This document shows positions 33,126 to 43,670 of a stretch of 64,000 nucleotides of DNA, piece by piece. Positions within the stretch are counted from its first letter, which is position 1; every line of letters starts with the position of its first letter. The notes beneath the pieces are model-generated. The model was not told where the DNA came from. It ran no database searches and saw nothing but the letters and a program-made list of their open reading frames with translations. Made by a program: the position numbers and the translations under genes. Source of the stretch: Epiperipatus broadwayi (Eukaryota; Onychophora; Udeonychophora; Euonychophora; Peripatidae); the NCBI GenBank assembly GCA_028023455.1, contig JAQFVV010006453.1, forward strand, positions 471,001-535,000, in the 5' to 3' direction.

Positions 33126-33239
33126 CCCATCTTCATACTTTAATAGACAGGTTTCAATCCACTTGACCCCACAACTCATCAGCCCTGCATTTCATTGAAA
33201 ATGAACAGTAGAATATTAAAATAAAGATATAACTCAATT

Positions 33240-33607
33240 TGTTTATATTTTGACTAACACAAAATATGTATTTCAAGTCTGCATTGTGTTTAATACATTC
33301 AATACAGGAAGAGATCATTCATTGCTTAGTGATATGTAAAATATATTTTACTGAAAAGGTACGATTAAAAATGACTGAGATGTGAATGAAGTCCATAAGA
33401 AGATAACTGACTTTCTGCTAAAAAATTCTATACAGATAGTAGGTAAAGCAAAAAAAAAAAAATGCATGTAAATCTTTGAGTCAGATGGAATATGAAAAAA
33501 GAAAAATATAGTGATATTTAAAAATCCATTAAAAAGAATAGAAAGATGGCGTAAGAAAATATAAGTGAATTGTCATAAAAATCTTAAGTGAAGAACAAAA
33601 ATCTTAA
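33240..33607 (+). pseudogene. RTE-type LINE relic, endonuclease end, left part
   Basis: The frame NTFNTGRDHSLLSDM corresponds to the RTE endonuclease C-terminal GSDH motif. It is followed by a linker that parallels 20920-21130. The relic is interrupted at 33608 by a family A foldback and resumes at 33953. Confidence 0.65.
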
Positions 33608-33621
33608 TAGTATCAGGTTAT

Positions 33622-33952
33622 AAACAGAGCAAAACTCTCCATACAGTATTGTCACCTGTGCTAAACAGAGTAATCAATGGATGCCAGAAGGCTTGTGCAT
33701 AAAATCCCTATCTAATGCCTACTCATCCAATATCCCCAGACTAGTTTCTGGCTTGTGGCCTTTGTCAGTGAGGATCTTTGGATCTGAGAGCACTGCAGGC
33801 ATTAGATAGGGATTTTATGCACAAGCCTTCTGGCATCCATTGATTACTCTGTTTAGCACAGGTGGCAATACTGTATGGAGAGTTTTGCTCTGTTTATCAA
33901 CAATTAATGTGCTAGTATAGGAAATGTGATCATGTGATGCTTAATGGTTTAG
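33622..33952. mobile_element. Family A foldback element, 331 bp, with target duplication
   Basis: It is flanked by the 14 bp duplication TAGTATCAGGTTAT (33608-33621) / TAGTATCAAGTTAT (33953-33966), one mismatch. Inside, 33621-33719 and 33800-33898 are 99 bp reverse complements with one or two mismatches. The ~80 bp between them carries the hammerhead block on the minus strand and the tail GATCTTTGGATCTGAGAGCACTGC. After the right arm comes the family tail ending GATGCTTAATGGTTT. It is inserted in an RTE relic. The long variable-length duplication argues against TA-targeting mariner MITEs. Confidence 0.8.
33733..33774 (-). ncRNA. Hammerhead-like motif, one core substitution
   Basis: Minus strand: stem I TCCTCA/TGGGGA, core CTGACAA (the G8 position is A, expected to inactivate), stem II GGC/GCC with CACAA loop, GAAAC, then TAGTC. 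It is identical to the 30394 copy except at G8 and the spacing is preserved. Confidence 0.6.
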
Positions 33953-33966
33953 TATCAAGTTATGTG

Positions 33967-34900
33967 TTAAAATTGGAAAGAAATTTATTTAGATAATGAG
34001 AAAATGATAGAAATATAGCTAATAAAAGAAATGATATCCTGAAGTGTGAAAAAATTATATAAAAAACTAAATCACAATTAAAAGCAAAAGTCTTCCTTAT
34101 TATTGGAATGTCTTTAAAAGAAGTGAGACATGAAATAAAGGTAATAAAAAATCTCAATGAACTGATGGAATTATTATGTTTTAAAATAAGCAGGTGAAGA
34201 AATAGAAAAATTGGGAAGAGCTATATATGTAATGTCTAAATAATAATGGCATACGAGGAAATGTGAAGAGCAAGATATTAGAAATTGCAGACCTTTCCAT
34301 CTCCTATTATTCTTCTACAAGATGTTTACCAAAATAATTACAACTCATTTACAGTGAACTATGAATTCAAACCCACCAAAGATAGTTTTAATACAGTCAC
34401 CCACATCCAAATATTAAAGAAGAGTTACCACTGTACTTTGTATTTATAGTTTATAAAGATGCATTTGATTCTATCAGCATTTACACAGTAGACAATCAAG
34501 ATATAGGCCTAAGATATTGCTACATTCTGAAGAATATTTATTAAAGTGTAACAAAAGTCATTAGATTACAGAGTGATATTAAGAAGATTCATTTTAAGAA
34601 AGATGTAAAACAGGATAATTCCATATCTTCAAAATCTTTCACATCAAATTGCAATAAATTAATAACATTAAGATATTTTGAATTCAGGCTGATTGCTTGA
34701 TAATAAGAAAAAGAGTTAAAGAGACTGCTAGATGAAAGATGCATTACATCTAAATGATATATAAGTACAACTAGATTCAGATTCAAACTTCTCACTGGTG
34801 ATATTCATAAGCTAAATCTATTCTAGGGATATAGATATGATTGCAATGACTTGGATTTGATGAGCACAATGTCTATATTATTTGTTGTTTCATGAAGTTT
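33967..34900 (+). pseudogene. RTE-type LINE relic, reverse transcriptase, right part
   Basis: The frames give HIQIL then LPLYFVFIVYKDAFDSIS (34396-34480), and later KIHFKKDVKQDNSISSKSFT (34590-34645), which matches RTE's F---RGVRQGDSISPKLFT. The relic decays after ~34800. Confidence 0.7.
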
Positions 34901-35790
34901 CCAATAAATAGCAGTACTAGGGGATAAAATAGAGTTTGATCTTTATTAAAAGAAATACTTGAATTATTATGGGCAAAATATAGCTTAGAGTAATAGTTAT
35001 AAAAGAAGTCTTTATCTTGAAATAGACCATTACTAGCAACAAACATTGTTTTAAAAATGCTATCCTGGTTTTGAGTAAATATTGATTGTACGTTAAAGCT
35101 AACGTATATTATAAAATGTGACAACTTTTTAATTACCGTTGCAAATTATTTGAATTTTTAAAAATTACATAAATTATGCAAATTATGTTAATTATTAAAA
35201 TTAACTTCATTAAAATATTGTTAATGGGTTGTATTTATAAGATTAATTAAAATTACTTTAAACAGTTTGTTGTAAATGCACAGCATACATAATTTTTATT
35301 TTATTAGTTCATTCGGCTATAAAACATAAAATTTTGACAGATTTCTGAAGAGGATCTTCTGCTAGCACTTATTAAGTAATATTTTATTTGTATGCAAAAT
35401 CTAAAAATATAATAGCGACAATAAACATTTATGATAAACATGTGTATGAGTTTTTAATAAATTCATTTTCAAAACATCATCAAAACGAGATGGAAACAGT
35501 AAAAAAAATTAATATTATAAAACTTTAACTGACTATAATGTTTTAAATGGACAGATGATAATTCAAATGGACGATGTGTTGAATATGGAAAAGTTTTAAG
35601 CAATCCTAACTTATATCCAGTTAAGTCAAAACATCATTTAGAAACAATACATTCCAATTTTAAAAAAATTAAATGAAACTATTCAAAAATAAGTTTTAAT
35701 AATCAAAAAAGCAAGTAATATATAACATGACATTACTTTTATACGCTTGAATTTACAAAAATGTAATACAGAGAGCGTACCAATAGCTCG
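34901..35790. other. AT-rich DNA, nothing recognised
   Basis: About 890 bases with no supportable feature. Confidence 0.5.
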
Positions 35791-35856
35791 AACAAGCTCT
35801 TAATTGATAAGTGCAATATGAGAAAATATTTAAAATCTCTATCCAGAACCTTCCCA

Positions 35857-35900
35857 TCTCCAGACCAACTGGTTTTAAGCTTATGCTGACGTCAGTGGAG
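35857..35900 (-). ncRNA. Hammerhead-like motif with a real stem III loop
   Basis: Minus strand: stem I CTCCA/TGGAG (5 pairs, all Watson-Crick). The core reads CTGACGTCA, a two-base insertion against CUGANGA. The G12 position is mutated (AAAA in place of GAAA). Stem III ACC-AGTT-GGT has a four-base loop. The GTC triplet precedes TGGAG. Clearly related but decayed. Confidence 0.5.
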
Positions 35901-36324
35901 AACTAGAATATTCAGACACTAGATCTAAAATATCAAGTCAAAATCCAGCACTTATTTCATACGTAATATTTAAGTAGAAACTCTGAAATTTTTGGACATG
36001 AAAATGTCTTTAAATCCAGCTATCTAATTTAAATAGCTATATGAGACTGAAATAAATTCATATCTACCATATTTTAATAGACTCAGCATAGCCAAAGCCT
36101 TAAAGGTAAAATATAATAATCAACAAAGCAAGTCTATGCTGAGGCTATTAAAATATGGTACATCTGAATTTAGTTCAGTCCCATATAGCTATTTAAGTTA
36201 GATAGCTGGATTTAAAAACATTTTCATGTCTGAAAATTTCAGAGTTTCTACTTAAATATTGTGTACGAAATAAGTGCTGGGTTTTGAGTTGATATTTTAG
36301 ATCTAGTGTCCGAATATTCTAGCT

Positions 36325-36369
36325 CTCCACTGACATGAGCCATAAGATGGAAACCAGTTGGTTTGAAGA
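36325..36369 (+). ncRNA. Hammerhead-like motif in the right arm of the palindrome
   Basis: CTCCA at 36325-36329, CTGACATGA (core with a two-base insertion) at 36330-36338, GAAA at 36350-36353, and stem III ACC-AGTT-GGT at 36353-36362. The triplet has become GTT and the 3' strand of stem I has drifted. Taken with the left arm, most ancestral positions can be inferred. Confidence 0.5.
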
Positions 36370-36529
36370 TGGGAAGGTTCTGGATAGAGATTTTAAATAT
36401 TTTCTCATACTGCACTTATCAATTAAGAGTTTGTTTGAAAAATAAGTTTTGGAATTGAATAAAAGGAAAGATACATTGTATTCATTTGTCTCAAAAATAT
36501 AAGTGCTTTACAGGATTTAGAAAAAAACA

Positions 36530-37430
36530 GGTGAAGCAAATACTAATGCAGAAGTCTTATTAAACCCTTGTGTATAAGAATTGATAGAATGCATGGTAGA
36601 TAAAAAGTATATTAAAATATTGAGAACCTGTCACTCTCTAATGATACAGGTTCAAGATATATTTAGGACATGATAGCATTTCTGAATACAAATTCACAAG
36701 GCAGCTTAAAATGAACTCAACATTCTCTTTTCAAAGGCTTGCATCAACAGACATGTCTGGTTTGATAGTTCTGCCTGTGCTTGTGCATTGTATTTGTGAA
36801 GACAACATTGAAGAAATTTTATTAACCTGCAAGCCTTTGGAGAGTCACACTACAGGAGGAATAATATTTAATTTAATCAATTCATTTATGAAAGAAATTC
36901 CATAAATGTTTTGTTCAAATATTTGCACTAGAGGAGCTTTGTCTGTGATAAGAAACTTTCTGGTCTTGAAAAAATAAATAAGAAACAATTCAGTGTTAAA
37001 AGCATCCATGTCATCTTCATTGTTAAAGACTAGCAATGAAACTATGCTTTGAGATCTCAAATCAGTACATGTATAAATGTCCAAAACATGATCACTAAAT
37101 GCAAAAGTCTTCAATTTATTATGTGAAAGTATAAAAAGTTTTCTGAAATTTCATTGCTACACACTGAAATGCATTGATTCTCTCATGGAAAGGTTTTTTT
37201 TTTGTCAAGTTGCACAAAGTTGGCCTCTTTCAATCCAGACATTTTCCTAAACTTTTTATAAAAAGAATCAATATTAGGGTGAAAAAATGGCATACCTTTA
37301 TGATATATTACATATATCTAAATGTGTTTAATTCTTCAACACAAAGTACTTCTGTGATAGGTTTCATAAATTTCAAAGTATTAGATAAGATGAATAGATT
37401 TCAACATAAGCTGACTGTGTAGGTAATGGT
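36530..37430 (+). pseudogene. hAT transposase relic (ZBED/FAM200-like)
   Basis: Broken plus-strand frames give LIECMVDKKYIKIL (~36565-36625). Then comes a 64-codon frame (36711-36905) with ASTDMSGLIVLPVLVHCICEDNIEEILLTCKPLESHTTGGIIFNLINSF. It follows the hAT catalytic domain (DESTDVSGLA-LLVFVRY, EE-LLCKPL---TTGEDIFN). The first catalytic Asp lies in the STDMSG word. Around 37300-37420 the sequence gives YLNVFNSSTQS and KVLDKMNRFQHKL, which parallels the alpha-helical insertion (YLADIF--LN-LN-SLQG, KI--F-KKL). No intact frame remains and inverted ends were not located. Confidence 0.75.
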
Positions 37431-38700
37431 GATGTGTAATTTTTTGAAAACTTTAGTGGTTTTCAGTATCAAATTATAGCTAAAATAATTCAGTTTGCAA
37501 CCTTTATATTTGTAAACATCAACAGAGTGTTTCACAATTGAATATGAAGACAGACTTCAGATTGAAAATTCATTTTTAAAACTTAAATAATTTTTAACAG
37601 AAGGCAAAAAAACAGCAAATAGATATAACAAGAGATTATACATCGAAATCAAAATTAAAAATACAGAACTGTCAAAATTTGGAATTGATTTATTAATGGT
37701 TATGTGTAAAAAGTGCAAAAGTTTTAAAAATGGTCCTATGATTTTCAATTACATTTTTTATGTGAGAAAACTTTTTTTATTGAATCCATTAACAAAAAAA
37801 CAAATATAGAAACAGCTTGAATATAGGATTTTAATTTTTAAGAGCTTATAAAATATTTTTGTATGATTACCAGATCTAGAATTTAATTTAGGACTTTACA
37901 TTCCAGAGTATACAATTGACTTGTGATCACTAGTAATATCTATAATTCTAATTTTAAAGATCTCTAATATAAAACACCATTTTAGTCTATTTCTCTTGTT
38001 TTAAAATCTTTTATATCATTGGGTTATGCAATTTTTATCCACTCTGTGGGGATTCCATGGACTCAAAAAGTTTAAGAAACTTTGCAATTCTAATAATTTT
38101 AACAAGCTCATAAATAAATGATGGCTTATCAAATATGTAACATTAATAATGTAAATCTATTTATAGAACAACCGAATTTAAAAATACTACCATAATTTTC
38201 AAGCCAGATTGCCAAAGAATCAATTAAATGAACTTGCATCTAACCTTTCTTTTACCAATACCAATCTGTTTGTTATAAAAAAGGGGGCATTATTTGTAAA
38301 ATTATTTAAACAATTTTTGGGGAATATGAGTTGAGAATTACCTTATTAACATTTTCGAACTTGGTTGTTTTATCAATAACAGAAGATATTTATGTTATTT
38401 GTGAATACTCTGTACAAGACCCTATAGGAATAATTTGGGTTAATAATGCTTCTTTTTAATAAAACTAATATTATTTTCTTTATTTTATAAATTTTAAATA
38501 AATGTTACATTTTATTGAATATTACTAAAAAAAAAAATCAAGTCATATATCACATGACTTATTAAATATATATTTTTATAAACTTAAATTTAAAATTCCA
38601 AATCCAAAATTCATTTTTTTTCTAAATTTAATCCAGTTTTTATAAATAATCCATAATACTTCTTAATCCACTTTTTCGTTTTACTTATTGATTAATCTTT
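37431..38700. other. AT-rich DNA, possible tail of the hAT relic
   Basis: Frames around 37520-37950 (for example FGIDLLMVMCKKCKSF) could continue the hAT C-terminus, but I cannot align them with confidence. Nothing else is recognised. Confidence 0.35.
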
Positions 38701-38714
38701 ATTCAATTCACATA

Positions 38715-38830
38715 TATTAATAAATAAACATGATGACATACATGTGAAAAAGATAAATAAAATGTAATATACATATTTCATGCTGAACAAGCACTTGCCA
38801 GTTGGGTCCATTAAAGTTTGAAAATTTTCT
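38715..38830 (-). repeat. SINE-like family B fragment, minus strand
   Basis: ACATGTGAAAAAGATAAATAAAATG, ATACATATTTCATGCTGAACAAGCACTTGCCAGTTGGGTCC: an antisense match to the family at 31083. Confidence 0.65.
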
Positions 38831-38869
38831 ATGTTAATATAAACAAAGCACTGATTATATATATATATA

Positions 38870-39055
38870 TATGGGGGAGATGATGATCTGGCCTAAAGGA
38901 TGAGTATTGGTTCAGCACAAAATATGTATATTGGAAATTATTTACCTTTTTCACATGCATGTGGTCATGTGTATCAGTTGTATAAAATTGATTGGATGAC
39001 TGAAGGGGACTTTAAAATCTGGGTTAAAATCCCCTCTAATTATATCTAGTTTAAG
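38870..39055 (+). repeat. SINE-like family B, plus strand
   Basis: GGGGGAGATGATGATCTGGCC, TTGGTTCAGCACAAAATATGTATATTGG, TTTTTCACATGCATGTGG, GATTGGATGACTGAAGGGGAC and a B-box-like TGGGTTAAAATCCCCTC, ending CTAATTATATCTAGTTT. It is a better-preserved sister of 31083. Confidence 0.7.
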
Positions 39056-39239
39056 TACATATACTATACTTGTATTTAAATAATAAATAAATATTTTATT
39101 TTTTCACATATCAACACATTTTCATATGTTAAAACTTAAGTATGTAAGTTAATGAATGGGTAAGATATAAGTTACCTCCACAATGACAGAGAACACTAAC
39201 AAAATCTTTATTTATATCTTTAATTTTATTATATATATA

Positions 39240-39345
39240 TATAATCCAATAACATGATTAAAAACATCTGAAAAAGGCAAATAACCCCCAATATGCATTT
39301 CATGGTAAACCAGAACTCATCAATTGGCTCAGATCCTAAATTCTA
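39240..39345 (-). repeat. SINE-like family B fragment, minus strand
   Basis: CATCTGAAAAAGGCAAATAACCCCCAATATGCATTTCATGG, then ACCAGAACTCATCAATTGGCTCAGATC. Confidence 0.65.
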
Positions 39346-39589
39346 ACGTCTTTACTATCTTTGCTCAGTATTTTATCAATAACAAATTATTACAATTCAT
39401 TATGCAGGTGAACAAATTTGCTGCATACACATCTATGACATTATTATTTCTAGGTAAATGCCTTAATGATTATTAATAATCATTTTCAGATTAGAAATTA
39501 TATTGTTTTTAGTCCAGAACTTTTGTTTATTATTAAGCACAATCACATTAAATAATTATCTATAATTTCAATGTTACCACATAAGCTCT

Positions 39590-39680
39590 AATCATACGAA
39601 AGATAAATAACCCCAATGATGCACTTCATGCTGTACCAGTACTTATCAATGGCCCATGTGATAATCTCTTGCATATAAAT
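39590..39680 (-). repeat. SINE-like family B fragment, minus strand
   Basis: AAAGATAAATAACCCCAATGATGCACTTCATGCTGTACCAG, then ACTTATCAATGGCCCATGTGATAATCTC. Confidence 0.6.
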
Positions 39681-40371
39681 TCAATGTAAAGTAAAGATTT
39701 AAAAAGGAAGAAGATGTTTAAGAAGTGTTACGGAATTTATTTTTTTAATGAGATTTTTATTCAAAAAAAAGTTTTTTTAATTAATTATATGATGTTCTAA
39801 GCAAATATGTCAAAAAGAGAAAAATTTGCTTTTTAATTGTTTTTTATTTTATTTTAAAAAAGTAATCTTAATTGAATTTTATTTTTAAAAATGAAGCAAA
39901 TTTTTTTCGAAAAAAAAGTAAATTGCAATTACCTATCTGGTAATATATATATATTACTGCAGACAACATAATAAAAATAAATAATTGAAAATAATATAGA
40001 TTAATGTACTTTTAATTAAAAAATAAAAATAATAAACGAACCCCCCCCCCCCTTTAAAGAATATATTCTGTAAATATGAATTTATTTTATTTGGTCTCGT
40101 CATTGATTCGCTCGTTAGGAAGACTATTGAATAGTTTTAATTTCAAATAACAACTTTATTCACACTTTAAGAAGATACACATAGATATCATTTAACCTCT
40201 ATCTTATTATAGGTTACATGCTTACAGTGTGCAGTGGCTCTACAATGAAAATAGAATAGTTTTATTAGTCGGGAGTTAATAAAGAGTTTGAGCGCTGTAA
40301 GGACCAGAAAATAGATTCAGTCTAATATAAATTGCAAATTATTCTGCAATATTTTCCCCAATTATTAATAA

Positions 40372-40455
40372 CTTTTTTTTTATATGTCAAAGCGTTGACC
40401 GGGAAGCGAACCCGGGCCGGCTGCTTGAAAGGCGGCTATGCTAATCGCTAGGCCT
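40372..40455 (-). repeat. tRNA-derived SINE, 5'-truncated, minus strand
   Basis: The reverse complement starts at AGGCCTAGCGATTAGC (A-box), missing the usual first ~15 bases. It has a clean B-box GGGTTCGCTTCCCGG, and ends GTCAACGCTTTGACATATA plus A-run. The short repeat TTAATAA (40364-40370, 40456-40462) may be the target duplication. Confidence 0.8.
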
Positions 40456-40789
40456 TTAATAAATGTCTATTCAGTAGCGTCTGTGTGAAGAATAGTTTTC
40501 TTGCACAATATTTCATATCTTTAAAATTGTAACAGTAAAAACACCCTATTCGCCTTCTCCCATTTAAACAAAAATGGAGGATATTGTTTTTACCTTTGCA
40601 TTCATAAATATATACATGATGTAATAGTAGTGCATTTGGCTGCCATATCTATAACTGGTATACGGTCCAAGCCAATTAAATGTGAAATATTTTTCAACAA
40701 ATTTAGGTATTTTTTTCCAGGTAATTGGCACATAGTGAAGTCAGTTCTCCATCCAATCATAACAGCATTTTAAACACATATTGACTAAA

Positions 40790-41165
40790 TGCAGAATGAA
40801 AGACTCAAAGTTAAGTCCAGTTTTCTCCAATCCACAGCCTATCTTCTCCACATCATAATAACAAACTTTATCTCACATGGGGTCACTTTCTAAATTTTTT
40901 TAAAATCTTTTGGGATCTACTTTAAAATTTCAATTGTCCACTTGTAACTCAGCTTCTTTTTAGTCTCATAATTCTTTCAGAATGACTGTTGTTCTCTCAC
41001 CCAAATATTTTGCTTCAGATTCCTTCTTGTTATTCCTAATGCTTATTCACCTCGCCATACTACATTTAGTAATCTCAAGTCTTCATGTTGTTTTTTGTTA
41101 CATATAAATATCCAAAAGTAAGAACTGGTAAAATACAACTCTATTGCTCAATAAATATATATTTA
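40790..41165 (-). pseudogene. RTE-type LINE relic, C-terminus
   Basis: It parallels the minus-strand RTE tail at 20310-20900 in order and wording (CAATC-ACAGCCTATCTTCTCCACATCATAATAACA, TCTTTTGGGATC, CTCATAATTCTTTCA, then CATATAAATATCCAAAAGTAAGAACTGGTAAAA). Decayed, no frame. Confidence 0.65.
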
Positions 41166-41690
41166 GCTCTTTTTAGTAAGTAAGTAAACTAAAATTGGGA
41201 AATGGGTCCAACTCTTACCACATAGCAGTTAGCAAGCTTGATGAGCTCTGCCTTCTCCTTGATTGTTAATTTAAGAGAGCATAATTAAAACATTTTTGTT
41301 CTTTTGGGAATTATAAGATATTTCAATTAAAAATTAATAACTCCTTGTGTGTAAAATGTAAAAAATCAGATATATTAATCTTTAATTGAGGTTTAAAGTT
41401 TACATCTGTGCTAGAGATAATCTCTAGTTTCAAAAATGATTAGTAATAATCATTAGTGTATTTATCTGAAATGGATGGCATCAAAGTTGTGAGTGGAGAG
41501 AGTTTGACAATGGTAAATGAAAATGTAAAAATTAATAAATGTAATAAGTAATTGTGTATTATTACTAACAATTAAATGTATTTGGAATAAATTTTTTCTG
41601 AAGACATTCAATACTTCTATTAGATGACGGAAATAGTCCATTATATAAATACAACTAAATCACTAAGCTTGTTGTTTCTATAAATTAAAT
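41166..41690. other. AT-rich DNA, nothing recognised
   Basis: About 525 bases without a supportable feature. Confidence 0.45.
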
Positions 41691-42090
41691 ACGTCTTAGC
41701 GCTTTCGGGAATGGCGTTCTCATATTCATAGCAAGATTAATTGTAATCATAATGGAGAAATGAGTGCGTTTGTATATATATTTGAAGATATTAAAATTTT
41801 ATTTAAATTCTATGTTAAATATTTAAATTAGAGCATCCATTTTTTTGGAATGACAAAGAATAAGTCTTTATGGTTGATGGCATTCGTATTATTGGCTATA
41901 TAGCAAGCCTCTCTTATTTTTCACTTTGAATTATTTCGTTCAGTGTATTGAATGGTTGCCTAGAAGTGGACAAATTGGTGTCCTCCTTTTGGTGCTCAAA
42001 AAATATAAAGCTATGATCTGGCTCATCTTTGGGGGACATTTAATTTTGTAAACAGTACAGGGATAAATTATTTTGAATTATTCAATAGTC
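41690..42090 (-). pseudogene. Penelope-like element 3' end, diverged
   Basis: The minus-strand frames give LFTKLNVPQR-like remains of the GIY strand near 42050. Near 41930-41840 they give REACYIANNTNAINHKDLFF, matching the REAYFIAADPSAINRREACY end of the 26893 copy. Further 3' (41697-41745) it shares the terminal hairpin CCCGAAAGCGCT with the 26719-28165 elements. It is an older insertion of a related subfamily. Confidence 0.65.
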
Positions 42091-42209
42091 TACTAATTGA
42101 AGGCAGGGGGAGGGGCAGAAAGCAAGGCGATATTTTTAATTGAAAAGAAAAAACAAACTTTTAATATCAAGAGAATTGCCTACAAAAGTATATTTGATAA
42201 AGAAACACA

Positions 42210-42313
42210 GTCAAGCATTGTTAGCCGAGAGGTCATCGCAGCTGCCTTGCAAGTAGTTGGTTGCAGACGGTTGTGGGTTCGCGTCCCGGCTGATGCTATG
42301 ATATATGAAAAAA
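42210..42313 (+). repeat. tRNA-derived SINE, variant with GATGCTATGA tail
   Basis: GTCAAGCATTGTTAGCCGAGAGGTCATCGC (A-box region), GCCTTGCAAG, B-box GGGTTCGCGTCCC, then GGCTGATGCTATGATATATG and an A-run. Subfamily shared with 51148. Confidence 0.85.
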
Positions 42314-42329
42314 AAAAAAACCACCATAT

Positions 42330-43269
42330 TTTTGCACAGTTTTTGTTTATAAATCATTTAAAATCAGTCTTACTTTTTTTTTTAGGTTAAAAACAATGTT
42401 TTTGTTTGATTTATTATTGAATAAATATTCTTTTTCCTGACTGTGATTATGTTTGCAAAAGAATTACGGATGTCGTTACTTTTTACAGAAATGAAAAGAT
42501 ATATAAAACATTTGATATGTATTTTTAATTTAAAAATATTTTTGTGGTTTGGGGATAATTGTAGAATGGCAGATTTTAGAGCTTAAAGTTCATGGATCAT
42601 ACTCGCTTCTCTCATTTCCGGAATTCAAATTATTTGGATACACCTTTGCAATAAAGTTATTCTATTATTATTATCAATTCAAAAAATGTGAATAAAAAAC
42701 TAATTTAACCTATTAACAACACATTCTTTCATTTTAAAAAAAAATATTTCATTTAACTTTAATCCACACTGATTTGCTCCTATATATATATAACACATTT
42801 AAAATACTATCAACAAAAATAAAAAACAGACATGATCCGTTATGCAGGTGTTTTTTTTTCATGTCATTTATACATAAATGACTTAAAAAATCGTTATATA
42901 ACAATGACTAACATATCAAATTTTTTAATACTACATAAAAAAATTTTGGGCAAATAATTTATATCCTATTCAATGTAAATCAATCTGTTTTAACCCTTAC
43001 AATGCGTAAATAAAATAGATAAGTCAAAGCATATTTACTCAATGCTTCATGTACTTACGTAATAAATGTAAAAACAATTGTCTATATGTTGACATATAAG
43101 ATAAATTTAATACCATTTAGGTAACTGATCCACCACCAACCTAGCTGGCCATTATATATGAAATGGTCTAACAGTCTTAAAAGGGTTCACCACAGGTCAA
43201 AAATATCTTCAGTAGCCTCTTGCAGAAAAAGAGTGAAAGAAAAATTATTATTGTCAATTTTTAGAGGTG
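42330..43269. other. AT-rich DNA, nothing recognised
   Basis: About 940 bases with no identifiable gene or classified repeat. Confidence 0.5.
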
Positions 43270-43670
43270 AGACTGTGAGCAGTTGTCATAATTGGTTTGC
43301 TCTCTAGATAACAATATCTAGACATCTATTTACTGACCAATATTAGATAGTCATCTAGAATTATCACCAGTCTCTCTAATAGAAATAATGGAGTATAAAT
43401 CATTATTTCCCGAACATTTCAATTATTGATGGTAAAGATTTGCATAGTTTTATCATTTACTAATTAATATTGAATAATTAGTTAGTTTAGATATGAAGAA
43501 GATGATTCAAAGAAATTTAAACTTGAGTATTATTTAATCTATAATTTGAATGGATCAAAGCAATTGCACATAAATGCTAATAATGTATCATATGACTCAT
43601 ATTGGTCAGTAAACGGGTGTCTGACTTTTATTAACTGTGTTGACCAGGGAAGTGCCAATGGGCTGATTAT
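43270..43670. repeat. Possible inverted-repeat element
   Basis: GACATCTATTTACTGACCAATATTAG (43321-43346) recurs in reverse complement at ~43595-43622 (CATATTGGTCAGTAAACGGGTGTC). Outside this ~25 bp word the match weakens. It may be the end of an old DNA transposon. Confidence 0.35.

Larger units (their letters stand above)
35791..36437. mobile_element. Palindromic hammerhead-bearing element of ~650 bp, family B
   Basis: Left arm ~35791-36085 and right arm ~36142-36437 are reverse complements with a ~50 bp loop. Paired words are AAATCTCTATCCAGAACCTTCCCATC, AAGTAGAAACTCTGAAATTTT, GACATGAAAATGTCTTTAAATCCAGCTATCTAA and ACCATATTTTAATAG. Each arm contains one hammerhead-like block (35857-35900 minus, 36325-36369 plus). 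No coding frame, and I saw no clear target duplication. Confidence 0.8.

Noticed and set aside
33622-33952. Mariner-type MITE with TA duplication
   Set aside because: The outer bases can be read as TA...TA, but a 14 bp near-exact duplication fits better, and sister copies show 8 and 10 bp duplications.
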